DNA of 21,541 nt from Thiotrichaceae bacterium. GTDB taxonomy: Bacteria; Pseudomonadota; Gammaproteobacteria; Thiotrichales; Thiotrichaceae. Shown piece by piece: positions 10,256 through 21,182 of the stretch (its first letter is position 1; each line of letters begins with the position of its first letter). The translations under genes and the position numbers were made by a program. Where the stretch lies: contig JALVDQ010000433.1 in NCBI GenBank assembly GCA_027008885.1, positions 1 through 21,541 on the forward strand, in the 5' to 3' direction. The notes below the pieces were generated by a model. The model saw only the letters and a list, made by a program, of their open reading frames with translations, was not told where the DNA came from and did no database searches.

Positions 10256-11050
10256 ATGCAGCAATATCTCGATCTAATGCGTCATGTTTATGAAAATGGA
10301 ACACTCAAGGAAGATCGTACAGGCACAGGGACAAAATCAGTATTTGGCTATCAAAGTCGCTTTGATCTTGCACAGGGCTTTCCTCTGGTGACCACAAAAA
10401 AATGTCATCTGCGCTCGATTATTCATGAACTGCTGTGGTTTTTACGCGGTGATACCAATATCCACTACCTCAAACAGAACGGCGTGAGTATCTGGGATGA
10501 ATGGGCGGATGAAAATGGAGAGTTAGGACCGGTTTACGGTTCGCAATGGCGCTCCTGGCCCTGCCCCGATGGTAGACATATTGACCAGATTTCAATGATT
10601 ATCGAGCAAATCAAAAACACACCTGATTCTCGTCGTATTATTGTAAGCGCCTGGAATGTCGCCGATATAGAAAACATGGCTTTGCCGCCCTGCCATGCCT
10701 TTTTTCAGTTTTATGTGGCTGATGGAAAACTCTCCTGCCAGTTATACCAGCGTAGTGCCGACATATTTCTGGGCGTACCCTTTAATATTGCCTCCTACGC
10801 TTTGCTAACCATGATGGTCGCACAGGTGAGCGGATTACAGCCAGGAGATTTTATACATACGCTCGGCGACGCACATCTGTATTCCAATCACATGGAACAA
10901 GCCGCCTTGCAACTGAGTCGCAAGCCCTACCCTTTGCCAACAATGAAACTAAACCCTGAAGTTAAATCCATTTTTGAGTTTAAATATGAAGACTTTGAAC
11001 TGCTAAACTACCAATGCCATGAGCATATCAAGGCAAAAGTCGCCGTTTAA
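10256..11050 (+). CDS. thyA: Thymidylate synthase
   Basis: ThyA makes dTMP from dUMP using 5,10-methylene-THF. It has 264 residues, the same length as the E. coli enzyme. Key features are [10 protein letters not shown] (18-27) with phosphate-binding Arg21, the catalytic Cys146 in [13 protein letters not shown] (142-154), [25 protein letters not shown] (160-184) binding dUMP, and the C-terminal folate-closing tail ending KVAV. GGAG lies 11 bases before the ATG, inside the end of lgt, so expression is likely coupled to lgt. It is probably the last gene of trpD-trpC-lgt-thyA: the next 640 bases hold only repeats and the riboswitch. Confidence 0.98.
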   Translation: MQQYLDLMRHVYENGTLKEDRTGTGTKSVFGYQSRFDLAQGFPLVTTKKCHLRSIIHELLWFLRGDTNIHYLKQNGVSIWDEWADENGELGPVYGSQWRSWPCPDGRHIDQISMIIEQIKNTPDSRRIIVSAWNVADIENMALPPCHAFFQFYVADGKLSCQLYQRSADIFLGVPFNIASYALLTMMVAQVSGLQPGDFIHTLGDAHLYSNHMEQAALQLSRKPYPLPTMKLNPEVKSIFEFKYEDFELLNYQCHEHIKAKVAV

Positions 11051-11076
11051 ACTGATATAAAGCTGATCCCGCAAAT

Positions 11077-11106
11077 AAAAATATATAAAAAAGGGGGGGA
11101 TGGGTA
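11077..11106 (-). repeat. Dispersed repeat copy 4 (inverted orientation)
   Basis: AAAAATATATAAAAAA followed by GGGGGGGATGGGTA, the reverse complement of the consensus. It lies 27 bases after the thyA stop. An irregular purine-rich tract (TGAGGACTGAGGACAGAAGA, then CTGAAGACAGAGGCAGAG) follows directly. Confidence 0.85.
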
Positions 11107-11212
11107 TTTCTGAGGACTGAGGACAGAAGACTGAAGACAGAGGCAGAGTATGTAATCGTAGGATTGCTGGCATATGCTATACCAACCCTGCGCAGCTCAA
11201 CACAGACTACGC

Positions 11213-11244
11213 AAAAAATATATAAAAATGGGGGGGGATGGGTA
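11213..11244 (-). repeat. Dispersed repeat copy 5 (inverted orientation)
   Basis: AAAAAATATATAAAAAT followed by GGGGGGGGATGGGTA. It has the same orientation as copy 4 with a 136-138-bp period between them. The spacer is not itself repeated. The stretch from here to about 11470 holds nothing else I can recognise except AT-rich DNA suited to a promoter for the thiamine operon. Confidence 0.85.
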
Positions 11245-11486
11245 ATAGCAGACAGAAAACACATCTAAAATCTTTACTAGCAACAAGCGCAAAAGCGAAA
11301 TTAATATTGGTCACTGACAGCGCGCAATGTGAAAGATTCTTAAGTAAAACTTATGATAAGCAGTATACAGAATGAAATGGAACATCTTTATCCAATAGTT
11401 AGAAAAGTTACATTTAAAGCAGCCTAAATCCACTTCTGTTACTATTTCATTAGCAAATCGCAAAAAACTTTGCTAGGATGCCCCCA

Positions 11487-11579
11487 CTTGTCGGGGTGTC
11501 CTGCTTTGCAATTGCAAAAACAGGGCTGAGAGTACAACCCGTTGCACCTGATACGGTTCATACCGTCGTAGGGAACAAG
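11487..11579 (+). promoter_or_regulatory. TPP riboswitch (THI element) upstream of thiC
   Basis: All conserved parts of the thiamine pyrophosphate aptamer are visible. P1 is CTTGT (11487-11491) with ACAAG (11575-11579). P2 is GGGT (11494-11497) with ACCC (11537-11540). P3 is CCTG/CAGG (11500-11503, 11521-11524), extended by the perfect palindrome TTTGCAATTGCAAA. CTGAGA (11526-11531) is the pyrimidine-sensing bulge. ACCTGATACGGTTCATACCG followed by TCGTAGGGAA forms the P4/P5 pyrophosphate arm. It sits 118 bases before thiC in the sense orientation, so thiamine pyrophosphate should lower expression of the whole thi operon. Confidence 0.95.
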
Positions 11580-14670
<3,091 letters not shown>

Positions 14671-14678
<8 letters not shown>

Positions 14679-14877
14679 AATAAGCATTAACAATACAAAA
14701 CATCAACTCGAAGAAGCCATCAGTATTGAAGCAACCCTTGAGCAACTTGGTTATCAAGACAAAACCATGCTGGGCGTGGCACTCAACCAAACCTTTGTAC
14801 CAAAGGAACAGTGGGCTACGGTTTATCTAAATCAACATGATCAACTGGATATTCTTAACCCTGTTAGCGGAGGATAA
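14671..14877 (+). CDS. thiS: Sulfur carrier protein ThiS
   Basis: ThiS is the 68-residue ubiquitin-fold carrier whose C-terminal Gly-Gly is adenylated by ThiF and thiocarboxylated, then delivers sulfur to ThiG. The sequence has the expected N-terminal strand, the central ATLEQLGY helix region, and the terminal LDILNPVSGG ending exactly at the Gly-Gly. The ATG overlaps the end of thiO by eight bases and is preceded by AAAGGAA. No thiF is in the window, so sulfur activation must be encoded elsewhere or performed by MoeB. The two terminal Gly codons (GGA GGA) together provide a GGAGG ribosome site for whatever is read next. Confidence 0.95.
14869..14873 (+). promoter_or_regulatory. Strong Shine-Dalgarno GGAGG inside the end of thiS
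   Basis: GGAGG lies six bases before an ATG at 14880. That ATG opens a 42-codon frame (14880-15008), not thiG. In most thi operons thiG starts directly after thiS, so this site may be the ancestral thiG ribosome site, now separated from thiG by inserted sequence. Confidence 0.55.
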
Positions 14878-14879
14878 TC

Positions 14880-15008
14880 ATGCCTTTATTAGTAATACCC
14901 ATCCCCCCTGTTTTTACATGTTTTTATTCTTTTAAATACATTGGCGGTTATTTTAGCTGTTTTAGTTATTTTCTTGGTGAAAGCAGGAGAAGCAATCATG
15001 CAATCTAG
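14880..15008 (+). CDS. Possible 42-codon leader ORF between thiS and thiG
   Basis: ATG 14880 has the best ribosome site of the region (GGAGG, spacing six). The frame runs to TAG 15006-15008, overlapping the thiG start at 14998 by 11 bases in another frame. The product begins [15 protein letters not shown], with residues 6-12 encoded by the dispersed repeat itself, and is hydrophobic and aromatic with no known domain. Translation through it could deliver ribosomes to thiG. It is more likely a by-product of repeat insertion than a functional protein. Confidence 0.3.
   Translation: MPLLVIPIPPVFTCFYSFKYIGGYFSCFSYFLGESRRSNHAI
14896..14928 (+). repeat. Dispersed repeat copy 6 (plus orientation, inside the thi operon)
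   Basis: TACCCATCCCCCCTG followed by TTTTTACATGTTTTTATT. The first half matches the consensus exactly; the second half has ACATG in place of ATATA. It lies 19 bases after the thiS stop and about 70 bases before the thiG start. Its presence within an operon argues against a strong transcription terminator. Confidence 0.8.
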
Positions 15009-15801
15009 TCAGGAAAGCCAAAGCTGGACAGTATACGGCACAAAGCTACAAAGTCGCTTTTTTATCGGTTCGGCACTTTACCCTTCGCCCGCAATTATGC
15101 AGCAGGCGATTATGGCATCGGGCGCAGATGTCATCACCCTTTCGCTGCGTCGACAATCACCTGAAAAACAGGGAGGCAAACAGTTTTGGGATTACATTAA
15201 AGATCTCGGAAAGCATTTATTGCCAAATACCGCCGGCTGCCACAGCGCACAGGAAGCCATCACACTGGCACAAATGTCTCGCGAGATTTTTCAGACAGAC
15301 TGGATCAAGCTGGAAGTTATCGGCGATGATTATAATCTGCAACCCGATCCCTTTGGTTTACTAACCGCAACAGAAGCACTCATAAAAGATGGCTTTAAAG
15401 TATTCCCCTACTGCACCGATGATCTGGTGCTTTGTCAACGATTGCAAGCACTGGGTTGCGAAGTCATTATGCCCTGGGCTTCACCCATTGGCACTGGCAA
15501 GGGGCTGATGAACCCCTATGCCTTGCAAACCATTCGCGAACGTCTGCCAGAGGTCAACCTGCTGGTTGATGCAGGCATTGGTAAACCCTCAGATGCGTGT
15601 CAGGCAATGGAACTGGGATTTGATGGCGTACTCTTAAACACCGCCGTTGCTGAAGCCATAAACCCTGAACGCATGGCAGAGGCATTTTCAAATGCCATTA
15701 AAGCCGGCAGAACAGCCTATGAAAGCGGCATTATGCCTGAACGTGTCAGCAGCAAACCCAGCACCACACCCATTGGCACACCCTTTTGGCATCAAGCATG
15801 A
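14998..15801 (+). CDS. thiG: Thiazole synthase
   Basis: ThiG builds the thiazole phosphate from DXP, iminoglycine and ThiS-thiocarboxylate. From ATG 14998 the protein is 267 residues. It carries LPNTAGC (75-81), the Schiff-base Lys104 in [22 protein letters not shown] (158-169) and DAGIGKPSD (191-199). The frame extends upstream to a TTG at 14941 encoding a hydrophobic run ([12 protein letters not shown]), but family members begin close to the FFIGSALY strand. AGGAG lies about nine bases before ATG 14998, so I use that start. The 120-bp gap from thiS is unusual for this operon and holds repeat copy 6. The stop overlaps the next gene as ATGA. Confidence 0.95.
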   Translation: MQSSQESQSWTVYGTKLQSRFFIGSALYPSPAIMQQAIMASGADVITLSLRRQSPEKQGGKQFWDYIKDLGKHLLPNTAGCHSAQEAITLAQMSREIFQTDWIKLEVIGDDYNLQPDPFGLLTATEALIKDGFKVFPYCTDDLVLCQRLQALGCEVIMPWASPIGTGKGLMNPYALQTIRERLPEVNLLVDAGIGKPSDACQAMELGFDGVLLNTAVAEAINPERMAEAFSNAIKAGRTAYESGIMPERVSSKPSTTPIGTPFWHQA

Positions 15802-17327
15802 CAACGATACCCAATAATTCAAAGATTCTAGTCATTGGCGGAACCGACCCCAGTGGCGCAGGTTTGCAAACCGACTGGAAAATTATCCATGCTTTAAAAT
15901 GTTCTGCTAAAAGCATTGTTACAGCAGTTACGGCGCAAAACCATTTAGGTGTTCAAAACATGGGTGTTTTAAGCACTGAACAGATTTCTGCACAATTTGA
16001 ATCTATCAAACAGGATACGTTTTCTGCCATTAAAATCGGCATGTTAGGAAATGCCGAGATAATTGAAGTGCTCATCAACTATCTTCATTCATTTTCAGAA
16101 AATTACAAGCCAATAGTTATTCTTGACCCTGTTTTGATTGCAAGTTCTGGTGGAAAATTACTTGAACCAGCAGCTTATTCGATATTGCTAAATAGTCTAT
16201 TGCCTTTTGTCGATCTACTGACCCCTAATATTCAGGAGCTTACACTACTCACACAAACGAGCATAGAAACCGAAGAACAGGCTAGTCTAGCCGTAAAATC
16301 ACTAAATAAGTTTGGCGTTAAATCAGTATTAGTCAAAGGTGGTCACTGGCAAGATAAACAGCATAGCAATGATTTGTTTTTCAGTGAAAATACAGATGGT
16401 TCTTTAGATGGAAAGATACATGGGAAATTAGTCGGGAAACGCTGGAAAAATCGTCAAAATGTACGTGGCACAGGCTGTGCATTAGCAACAGCCATTGCTG
16501 TCTTTAGCGCACAGGGCTACTGCCTTACTGACGCCATTGTAATTGCTAAAAGCCTGGTTAGCCGGGGTATTCGTAAAGCCAAAAAACAGGGGGAAAGTTT
16601 GCAACTTAATATTGCTGTAAAAGAACCCCGTTTTAAATCCAGGGATTTGCCACGCCTGTTTATAAAAGCAGGCAAGGAAAATAACAACAAGGATGAAAAT
16701 AATCAAAATAGACTTCCTTCATGTGGTACAAAAAAATTAGGGATTTACCCCGTTGTTGATTCATTTGAGTGGATTCAAAAACTGGTTCCACTTGGTATCA
16801 AAACTATTCAGCTACGCATAAAAGATAAGGCAGAAACGGAGGTTGAAGCCGAAATAAAAGCCACCATCGACTATTGCAAGGAACACCAAATTCGCTTATT
16901 TATCAATGATTACTGGCGACTGGCAATTAAACATCAAGCTTATGGCATCCATTTGGGACAGGAAGATATTGAAACTGCTGATTTAGATGCAATAGCGCAG
17001 TCCGGATGCCGTTTGGGGCTATCAACACACAGTTACACCGAAGTTGCCCGTGCTCATGCGATCAAACCCAGCTATCTTGCTCTTGGCCCTATTTTTGCTA
17101 CAAGCAGTAAAATCATGCCGTGGATTCCTCAAGGGGTTGATGCTGTCAGTCATTGGGTCAAACTTTTAGGCGATGAATATCCTCTGGTTGCCATTGGTGG
17201 CATTGATCATCAACGAGCAGAAGCACTAAAGAAAACAGGTGTTGGCTCAGTGGCCATGATTTCGTCTATCACTCAGGCAAAGGATTATAAAAAGGCAACA
17301 CTGGATTTAATTAAACTATGGGAATAA
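15798..17327 (+). CDS. thiDE: Fused HMP/HMP-P kinase (ThiD) and thiamine-phosphate synthase (ThiE)
   Basis: The 509-residue fusion performs the last steps before thiamine monophosphate. The N-terminal ThiD domain (about 8-275) phosphorylates HMP and [13 protein letters not shown] (14-22), [11 protein letters not shown] (109-119), LTPNIQEL (141-148), and the anion-hole GTGC with catalytic Cys227. A polar Asn/Lys/Asp-rich linker (about 288-312) leads to the ThiE domain (314-509), which couples HMP-PP to thiazole phosphate: GIYPVVD (315-321), QLRIKDK (338-344), LFINDYW (367-373), GIHLGQED (383-390), and [15 protein letters not shown] (428-442), where the family usually has GPIFPTxTK. ATG 15798 overlaps the thiG stop by four bases; an in-frame TTG at 15786 is less likely. 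It ends the operon. Confidence 0.95.
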   Translation: MTTIPNNSKILVIGGTDPSGAGLQTDWKIIHALKCSAKSIVTAVTAQNHLGVQNMGVLSTEQISAQFESIKQDTFSAIKIGMLGNAEIIEVLINYLHSFSENYKPIVILDPVLIASSGGKLLEPAAYSILLNSLLPFVDLLTPNIQELTLLTQTSIETEEQASLAVKSLNKFGVKSVLVKGGHWQDKQHSNDLFFSENTDGSLDGKIHGKLVGKRWKNRQNVRGTGCALATAIAVFSAQGYCLTDAIVIAKSLVSRGIRKAKKQGESLQLNIAVKEPRFKSRDLPRLFIKAGKENNNKDENNQNRLPSCGTKKLGIYPVVDSFEWIQKLVPLGIKTIQLRIKDKAETEVEAEIKATIDYCKEHQIRLFINDYWRLAIKHQAYGIHLGQEDIETADLDAIAQSGCRLGLSTHSYTEVARAHAIKPSYLALGPIFATSSKIMPWIPQGVDAVSHWVKLLGDEYPLVAIGGIDHQRAEALKKTGVGSVAMISSITQAKDYKKATLDLIKLWE

Positions 17328-17381
17328 TAAAGATAAAAATTTTGGCATGGTTCAAAAAAAGGTAATAAGCTCACATTGAGA

Positions 17382-17439
17382 GCGGTCATTTGGTATCCTT
17401 AATGAAATACCACTAACAATAAAAAAGCCAAATGACCGC
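17382..17439. repeat. Inverted repeat GCGGTCATTTGG / CCAAATGACCGC
   Basis: The perfect 12-base arms are at 17382-17393 and 17428-17439, with a weaker inner pair (GGTAT with ATACC). It lies 55 bases after the thiDE stop and could serve as its terminator hairpin, or could be the end of a degraded mobile element, since a short frame starts within its right arm. Confidence 0.6.
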
Positions 17440-17560
17440 ACTTACAATAAATAGCACTTTAGTCCCCTCGTTGTCAAAAGAAACTTCATTTTTTTGTCTG
17501 GGAGCTTGTCCGAGAACTAGCTTCCAAAAAATGCGACCACAATATATAGTATTTTCTTAA
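17432..17560 (+). pseudogene. Possible 5' stump of a mobile-element gene, interrupted by a MITE-like unit
   Basis: ATG 17432 opens a 42-codon frame. The first 23 codons, MTALTINSTLVPSLSKETSF then FCL, lie in unique DNA, and the rest is read from the MITE-like unit starting at 17501. This would fit an insertion that cut a gene after its first codons. I cannot identify the original gene; a transposase is only a guess from the surroundings. It may be a chance frame. Confidence 0.22.
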
Positions 17561-17619
17561 TGCAAAAACCACTATATATTGATTGAAATTTTTAAAAACT
17601 TAGTTCTCAGACAGCCTCC
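17501..17619. mobile_element. MITE-like unit A (119 bp)
   Basis: It begins GGAGCTTGTCCGAGAACTA and ends TAGTTCTCAGACAGCCTCC, imperfect terminal inverted repeats of about 19 bases. A second, internal pair, AATATATAGT with ACTATATATT, makes the unit foldable along much of its length. It has no coding capacity. Unit B is identical at 112 of 119 positions. Its left flank is not TA. Confidence 0.75.
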
Positions 17620-17621
17620 TA

Positions 17622-17740
17622 GGAGCCTGTCCGAGAACTAGCTTCTAAAAAATGCGACCACAATATATAGTGTTTTTTTAATTCAAAAACCACTATATAT
17701 TGATTTAATTTTTTAAAAACTTAGTTCTCAGACAGCCTCC
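17622..17740. mobile_element. MITE-like unit B (119 bp), tandem with unit A
   Basis: It begins GGAGCCTGTCCGAGAACTA and ends TAGTTCTCAGACAGCCTCC. It has exactly the same length and orientation as unit A, separated by the dinucleotide TA and followed by TA again. The TA flanks suggest TA target duplication as in IS630/Tc1-type elements, or a tandem duplication through the TA. The remaining sequence to 17774 shows nothing else. Confidence 0.75.
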
Positions 17741-17774
17741 TAGGGTGGTACAAAAAATGACATTAGCTTCTCGC

Positions 17775-20700
17775 TCAGTAGCAATTATTACGGGATTTTC
17801 TCAACACATTTCGCATTCCCAATAAGGAAAATAGCAATATCAGAAATGAAATGCTTCCACCCTTTGCACTCTTTGAGTTTCCGGTATTCGCATTTTCAAT
17901 TCCTGGAGTATGGCTTTTTGGAGACATTTTTATTCCCTTTTGGTGATTCGATACATTGATAGTTTTACCGAATTGTCCTGAACCAAAACTATATGAAAAG
18001 CTTCCATTATCAGGATACAGGTCAACTGTATTTCCAGCAAATGCAGCATTATTACCCAGGAAGACCACTTTTATTGTGCTGAGCAGGGGTAAAAAATTTC
18101 TTGGGAAGCTTAATTCAGCCGTATCACCATTGAATCTGAGGTTCGCTACTCCAGTTTCTACCCAGTCCCAACTTTGATTCGTTCCGTTGTACTTGTAAAT
18201 ATGTCTGCCTTCCAGCATATAATCAGCACCAATGCTGCCGGTGATATGAAAGCCGGTCTGTGTATCATTATCGGTATCAAAAAAGGTTTGCCATCCCCAC
18301 TGTAAAGTACTTCCCGTAGTACCATCGGGGCTAACATTACCCTGGTTTTTATATAAAAGATAAATAGTATCACTGCTGTGAGCCAATCCTGCGCTTAACC
18401 AGTCAATGACGTTATTTGCAGCAGAACCGATATCATCAGGATCGCCAGCAAACAGGGTCAAGCCAGACCAGTCAGAACTATTGCCGTTGACTGTTATGGC
18501 ATTGCTTATGACATGATTTGAAATCGTAGTGACAGGAGGTCTTGCAGTAATATTAAGGTTAACAGTCGCAATATTACTCAAGTCTGTTCCATCACTAACC
18601 CGAAACCTGAAGCTGTCTGAACCGGTATAATTTTGATCTGGCTGATATTCAAGCGTTAGCGATGAAGCAGAATAAATCAATCTACCATGAGCTGGCTGAG
18701 TTACTATATCAAGCGTTAAGGGATCATTATCTGCATCACTTGCAATCAGGCTAATCGTTGCGCGGGTATTTTCAATCAGGGATAGATTCTGGTTTGTTGA
18801 TACAGGGGCATGATTCGTTGGTGTTATTCCGCCACCAAATGAATATTCAAAATAACGAATTGAGGCTGAAGAATTAAAAGCGCCATCGGGATAGGCATCT
18901 TCTGTGGAGCCCCCAAATGCTGCATTACTTCCATTGAATATAATGCGCATGGAATCGGGATTACCCAACATGCTTCTTGAAAAACCAAGTTCAGCAATAT
19001 TGCTTATATAGCTGGAATTACCATTTGCAACCTCAACCCAGTTCCAGTCAGACCCTGTTCCGTTATATTTTAATAAAATAGATCCACTCAAGAGGTATTC
19101 TGCTCCCAAAGCATCACTTGCCTTAAATCCTGTGGACGGATTTTTGTCGGTATCAATGTAGGCATGCCAGCCCCAGGATATATAACTACCCGTGTTTTGC
19201 GCACTACTAAACGCTCCATAATTTTCATACATGAAATAAACATTCTGGCTAGTGTGCGCAATCCCCGCCCTACTCCAGTCGGCGATATTGTTTACACCAG
19301 AGGGTATATCATCGGGATCAGTCGCAAACAGTTGCAAACCATTCCAGTCTGAGTTATCACCATCCACAAGTATTGAGTTTACAGGATTGGAAACAACATT
19401 ACCTGACGGGGGTGGAGTGCTATCACCGTCAGTAGGCACATACATTTTTTTGACGCCATAGATAGTCAAATCACTGCCATCATAGACCAGATTATCATCA
19501 TCGTTTGATGCTTCTTGCCAGGACTGTGGGTTGTATGCATCTCTGGCTCTGACTCTAAAAAAGTAATTTCCTTTTGGGTGAGTCCAGTGAAGAGTATATT
19601 TGTTCTGACTAATACCCGTTTTTGTTTCTACGATTGTCCCTGCCTTGAAGTCTTTTGTCGTAGATACCTCAAGATCATATTGTATCGTCTGCCCAGTTAA
19701 ACTTTCTGATTCTGACCACTGGAATAAAATATCGTGGTTAGGCTTAAATATCGGGGCGTCCATCCAGAATGGCATCGGATCATTGGCACGTTCCATAAAT
19801 TTTGAATAGTTAAACTCAACATTGCTGCTTAGACTATCAAATATTCTGTTAAATTCAGCCACACGTTCAGGATCGGTGTTGCCACTCACATAAAGATAAT
19901 CCCAGTCTGGTTGTTGCCTGATGATTGGAAAAACCAGATCTCTGTAACTATCAGCCTTAGCCTGAATCTTGTTTGCGCTTAAATATTTGTTTTTAAGTTC
20001 AAATACCGCATCTTTTAACAATTGCAGATTACCTGGCTGCCTTAAAAAGCGCTTGTGCAATAACACTTCCCACCAGTTAGCATGTGAAAACCACCATCTT
20101 GGCAGTTTTTGAAGCAGCTCTGGCTTGGCATCGTGAAATTGACCAAACGACAGATCATAATCCCAGGGAACCAGATAGAAGTGTTCATTATTTTTAGGGT
20201 TATAAAGGTAGTAATTATGGAATGTTGTATCCACATTGTTGACAAGAATATTAAACGCAAACCATGACAGATAATTGTCACGATTAAAATATTTGCCCAT
20301 GATCTGGGTATTAAAATCCTTATCCGGATTATTCAGGTCATTCAGCATGTTTATCAAATCAAAATGAGTCAAGCCCCTTTTGATTTCAATAAGCTTTTCA
20401 AACGCATCAAGATCCACCGGAGCACCCGCCGCATCCAGAAGCAGCGCCGGATTATCGTTATAAAATTCAAACAAACTAACCTTATACACGCGTGAGTCTT
20501 TATCCCAGCCACGTCGCTTCAGGTACTCCTTTCCAAAGTTTTCTACATGGGTAAACAAACCATACGCCTGATTTGTTCCCTGATCATTGATAGAAAGATT
20601 AACAAACTGTGTACGCATACTTGGCAAATGCGGTATTTCCGCGAGCAGGTCATAGCTCAGTTTGTTTCTGACCCGGGTAAAATCAAAAGCCGATTTAATT

Positions 20701-21182
20701 AGCTGAAACTTGCGTTCTCCTCGCCATAAATTATTTTTGCTATCCAGCTTTATTCTGAATGACTTTTGAGGTGCCTGACGACTTGTTGATCCGCGCTGCC
20801 TTAAAGTCGCGTTAGAAACCAGACCATCATCCGGAAAGTCATCAGCGACTATGTGTACTTTAACCTCGGGCTTGAAATCATCCGTAGAGTCTGTGTCATT
20901 AAGCACATCATTCAGTGTGCACCCTGAATAATCACCCGCTACACACGAACCTGTCCCTATGACTGTATCGACACTCAGATTTAAAATATTTAATCCACCC
21001 TGATTGTATGTGCCTGCCGGTTCCTGAATGTCTGGAGAAACATTGGCTGAAATGACATCAGCAAAAACCGGGGTTGCGAAAGTTGTTGCAAAAATTGCTG
21101 CGAAGCTTGTGAAAACCATCAAACCCAAAAAGCTACAAATTGCTGATACTGAAAGTCTTATATTTATATTACAATTTATCAT
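17775..21182 (-). CDS. Secreted CotH-family protein with paired DOMON/CBM9-like domains, a cadherin-like domain and a GlyGly-CTERM-like tail
   Basis: Numbered from ATG 21182, the protein has 1135 residues. Residues 1-41 are a Sec signal peptide ending PVFA. The CotH kinase-like domain (about 60-470) shows RQRGSTSR (128-135), QKSFRIKL (139-146), GLFTHVENFG (208-217) and PWDYDLSFG (339-347) with its paired acidic residues. A fibronectin-like segment follows (about 478-558). Two homologous beta-rich domains (about 603-783 and 892-1066) share SDW, DPDDI, WGW, DTD and KYNGT and resemble DOMON/CBM9-like modules. A cadherin/Big-like domain with SDADNDPLTL lies between them (about 790-880). The tail is GGSISFLILLFSLLGMR followed by basic residues, like a GlyGly-CTERM rhombosortase signal. 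An upstream in-frame ATG (21278) would spoil the signal peptide. CotH proteins phosphorylate secreted proteins in Bacillus; the substrate here is unknown. Confidence 0.85.
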   Translation of the reverse strand: MINCNINIRLSVSAICSFLGLMVFTSFAAIFATTFATPVFADVISANVSPDIQEPAGTYNQGGLNILNLSVDTVIGTGSCVAGDYSGCTLNDVLNDTDSTDDFKPEVKVHIVADDFPDDGLVSNATLRQRGSTSRQAPQKSFRIKLDSKNNLWRGERKFQLIKSAFDFTRVRNKLSYDLLAEIPHLPSMRTQFVNLSINDQGTNQAYGLFTHVENFGKEYLKRRGWDKDSRVYKVSLFEFYNDNPALLLDAAGAPVDLDAFEKLIEIKRGLTHFDLINMLNDLNNPDKDFNTQIMGKYFNRDNYLSWFAFNILVNNVDTTFHNYYLYNPKNNEHFYLVPWDYDLSFGQFHDAKPELLQKLPRWWFSHANWWEVLLHKRFLRQPGNLQLLKDAVFELKNKYLSANKIQAKADSYRDLVFPIIRQQPDWDYLYVSGNTDPERVAEFNRIFDSLSSNVEFNYSKFMERANDPMPFWMDAPIFKPNHDILFQWSESESLTGQTIQYDLEVSTTKDFKAGTIVETKTGISQNKYTLHWTHPKGNYFFRVRARDAYNPQSWQEASNDDDNLVYDGSDLTIYGVKKMYVPTDGDSTPPPSGNVVSNPVNSILVDGDNSDWNGLQLFATDPDDIPSGVNNIADWSRAGIAHTSQNVYFMYENYGAFSSAQNTGSYISWGWHAYIDTDKNPSTGFKASDALGAEYLLSGSILLKYNGTGSDWNWVEVANGNSSYISNIAELGFSRSMLGNPDSMRIIFNGSNAAFGGSTEDAYPDGAFNSSASIRYFEYSFGGGITPTNHAPVSTNQNLSLIENTRATISLIASDADNDPLTLDIVTQPAHGRLIYSASSLTLEYQPDQNYTGSDSFRFRVSDGTDLSNIATVNLNITARPPVTTISNHVISNAITVNGNSSDWSGLTLFAGDPDDIGSAANNVIDWLSAGLAHSSDTIYLLYKNQGNVSPDGTTGSTLQWGWQTFFDTDNDTQTGFHITGSIGADYMLEGRHIYKYNGTNQSWDWVETGVANLRFNGDTAELSFPRNFLPLLSTIKVVFLGNNAAFAGNTVDLYPDNGSFSYSFGSGQFGKTINVSNHQKGIKMSPKSHTPGIENANTGNSKSAKGGSISFLILLFSLLGMRNVLRKSRNNCY

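Noticed and set aside
11028..11264. Minus-strand 78-residue frame downstream of thyA
   Set aside because: It is assembled from the two dispersed repeat copies (reading HPPPFLYIF and HPPLFYIFL) and the end of thyA; it has no domain or ribosome site.
14941..14997. Hydrophobic N-terminal extension of ThiG from a TTG
   Set aside because: ThiG is a soluble enzyme; AGGAG precedes ATG 14998, which gives the normal family start.
16723..17757. Shared 13-base word GTGGTACAAAAAA inside thiDE (16723) and after MITE-like unit B (17745)
   Set aside because: It is half A-run and unsupported by flanking similarity; chance is the simpler explanation.
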